Assembly (NCBI GenBank): GCA_003161205.1
Contig: PMOU01000230.1
Location: 522 to 6,789, forward strand
Origin: Actinomycetota bacterium
GTDB taxonomy: Bacteria > Actinomycetota > Actinomycetes > Streptosporangiales > Streptosporangiaceae
Length of the DNA: 6,268 nucleotides
Reading direction: 5' to 3'
The translations under genes were made by a program, and so were the position numbers. The notes beneath the pieces are model-generated. The model did no database searches. It saw nothing but the letters and a program-made list of their open reading frames with translations, and was not told the DNA's origin. Shown here one piece after another: positions 5,707 through 6,268 of this stretch. Numbering within the stretch: position 1 is the stretch's first letter; the number at the start of each line of letters is the position of its first letter.

Positions 5707-5806
5707 CTCCAGATTACCGGGGAGGATTCGGGCCTATGGGAGCATTTGGTGTACTATAGTGCACAAACGGCTCCCTCAAGCCTCAATACTCCCCGATAAT
5801 TCGGCG
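5707..5806. repeat. About 100-bp ungapped imperfect inverted repeat
   Basis: The axis is between 5756 and 5757. Pairing base by base outwards with no gap, 36 of 50 positions are Watson-Crick and 3 more are G-T. The best blocks are GTGTACTA/TAGTGCAC at the centre (5749-5764), GGGAGC/GCTCCC (5738-5743 with 5770-5775), GGC/GCC (5731-5733 with 5780-5782), CGGGGAG/CTCCCCG (5718-5724 with 5789-5795) and ATTA/TAAT (5713-5716 with 5797-5800). All three G-T positions pair as G-U in a plus-strand RNA but become A-C in a minus-strand RNA, so a plus-strand transcript would fold slightly better. Candidates are a MITE-like element, a structured RNA or a protein-binding site. No transposase is present and no target duplication directly abuts the arms. 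Confidence 0.75.
5749..5764. promoter_or_regulatory. Central 16-bp palindrome, possible operator
   Basis: GTGTACTATAGTGCAC is symmetric at 14 of 16 positions (one mismatched pair). Its size and AT-rich centre resemble operators of GntR- or TetR-type regulators, and it contains TATAGT on the minus strand that could be a -10 element for the MBL gene. It is the core of the larger inverted repeat, so its symmetry may simply reflect that element. Confidence 0.25.
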
Positions 5807-5834
5807 CCTTGCGCACCATAGCGCGCTCATGCCT

Positions 5835-5856
5835 CACGGGTCGCACGGGTCGCACG
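5835..5856. repeat. 9-nt tandem repeat (about 2.4 copies)
   Basis: CACGGGTCG occurs twice in tandem (5835-5843, 5844-5852), followed by a third start CACG and a diverged GGG. It lies in the spacer between the inverted repeat and cysM. It is probably simple slippage. Confidence 0.6.
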
Positions 5857-5893
5857 CGGGACCACCCCAGAACGGGGCAACGCCGGCATGAAG

Positions 5894-5903
5894 ATGGCCT
5901 TGG
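5894..5903 (+). repeat. 10-bp direct repeat, right copy
   Basis: Second copy of ATGGCCTTGG, 18 bp from the cysM stop-codon edge at 5921-5923. With 5614-5623 it brackets 270 bp. It could be a target-site duplication of an insertion or a chance match. Confidence 0.5.
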
Positions 5904-5920
5904 CTGTCCGGGGGTAGCGC

Positions 5921-6268
<348 letters not shown>

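Larger units (their letters stand above)
5613..5920. other. Non-coding spacer between cysM and the MBL gene
   Basis: No convincing gene lies in this 308-bp stretch. It is clearly AT-richer than its neighbours; I count 46 G/C in the 90 bases 5681-5770. It holds a near 100-bp inverted repeat (5707-5806), a 9-nt tandem repeat (5835-5856) and a 10-bp direct repeat close to both edges. A 20-codon minus-strand ORF (5827-5889, beginning MPALPRSG) has AAGG 8 nt before its ATG but resembles nothing I know. As the MBL gene is read leftwards, this region must also hold its leader, and perhaps its promoter. On the minus strand TATAGT inside the palindrome (about 5753-5758) and TATATA near 5694-5699 are possible -10 elements without clear -35 partners. 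I find no readable trace of murI or a rhomboid gene. Confidence 0.65.

Noticed and set aside
5193..5759. Plus-strand open frame opposite the MBL gene, reaching into the spacer
   Set aside because: Most of it is the antisense frame of the MBL gene with no recognisable domain and no convincing start.
5650..5810. Integron attC recombination site
   Set aside because: The imperfect palindrome has the right size, but I could not find the RYYYAAC and GTTRRRY core sites at its ends, and there is no integrase or cassette gene.
5865..5877. CCCC-N5-GGGG hairpin as a cysM terminator
   Set aside because: The stem is only four pairs and no T-tract follows on the minus strand, so termination is not supported.
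5827..5889. 20-codon minus-strand ORF starting MPALPRSG
   Set aside because: It has AAGG before the ATG, but it is short, Arg-rich, runs through the 9-nt tandem repeat and resembles no known small protein. I mention it only within the spacer entry.

Overview
This window looks like a chromosomal segment of a high-GC actinobacterium. The proteins are rich in Ala, Gly, Arg and Pro, codons strongly favour G/C in the third position, and GTG starts are probable. The tRNA gene does not encode its own CCA. The gene order cysM - metallo-beta-lactamase - rph - rdgB matches the conserved actinobacterial block that I recall from Mycobacterium tuberculosis as Rv1336 - Rv1339 - Rv1340 - Rv1341. I cannot fix a genus from the sequence alone.

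Layout, left to right. Positions 1-327 hold no convincing gene. They carry several dyad-symmetric sites and probably the promoter of the next gene. Positions 328-1377 (+) encode an exported lipoprotein of the NMT1/SsuA/ThiY type, an ABC-transporter binding protein without permease or ATPase genes beside it. It converges, with six bases between the stop codons, on a GNAT acetyltransferase gene (1384-1947, -). The acetyltransferase leader (1948-2091) has a strong intrinsic terminator, a second hairpin, a 12-bp direct repeat and a possible six-codon leader ORF. Then come tRNA-Leu(UAG) (2092-2174, -) and, 17 nt further, the end of a bcp-type peroxiredoxin gene (2192-2662, -). Positions 2805 to about 3403 hold a decayed MFS transporter gene. 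Beyond it, still on the minus strand, lie rdgB (3405-4046), rph (4094-4810), an MBL-fold hydrolase (4821-5612) and the 3' end of cysM (5921-6268, running off the window).

Functionally, the minus-strand genes are housekeeping. CysM makes cysteine, the MBL protein is a predicted phosphodiesterase-type hydrolase, RNase PH trims RNA 3' ends, RdgB removes non-canonical purine NTPs, and Bcp removes peroxides. MBL, rph and rdgB are close enough to be one transcription unit.

The most unusual part is the 308-bp stretch 5613-5920 between cysM and the MBL gene. Relatives carry a rhomboid protease gene and murI here. Instead, this window has AT-richer non-coding DNA centred on an ungapped inverted repeat of about 100 bp (5707-5806, 36 Watson-Crick plus 3 G-T positions out of 50), with a 10-bp direct repeat near both edges. 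It could be a MITE-like insertion, a structured RNA or a large operator. I found no complete undescribed multigene system, and no CRISPR array, integrase or transposase.
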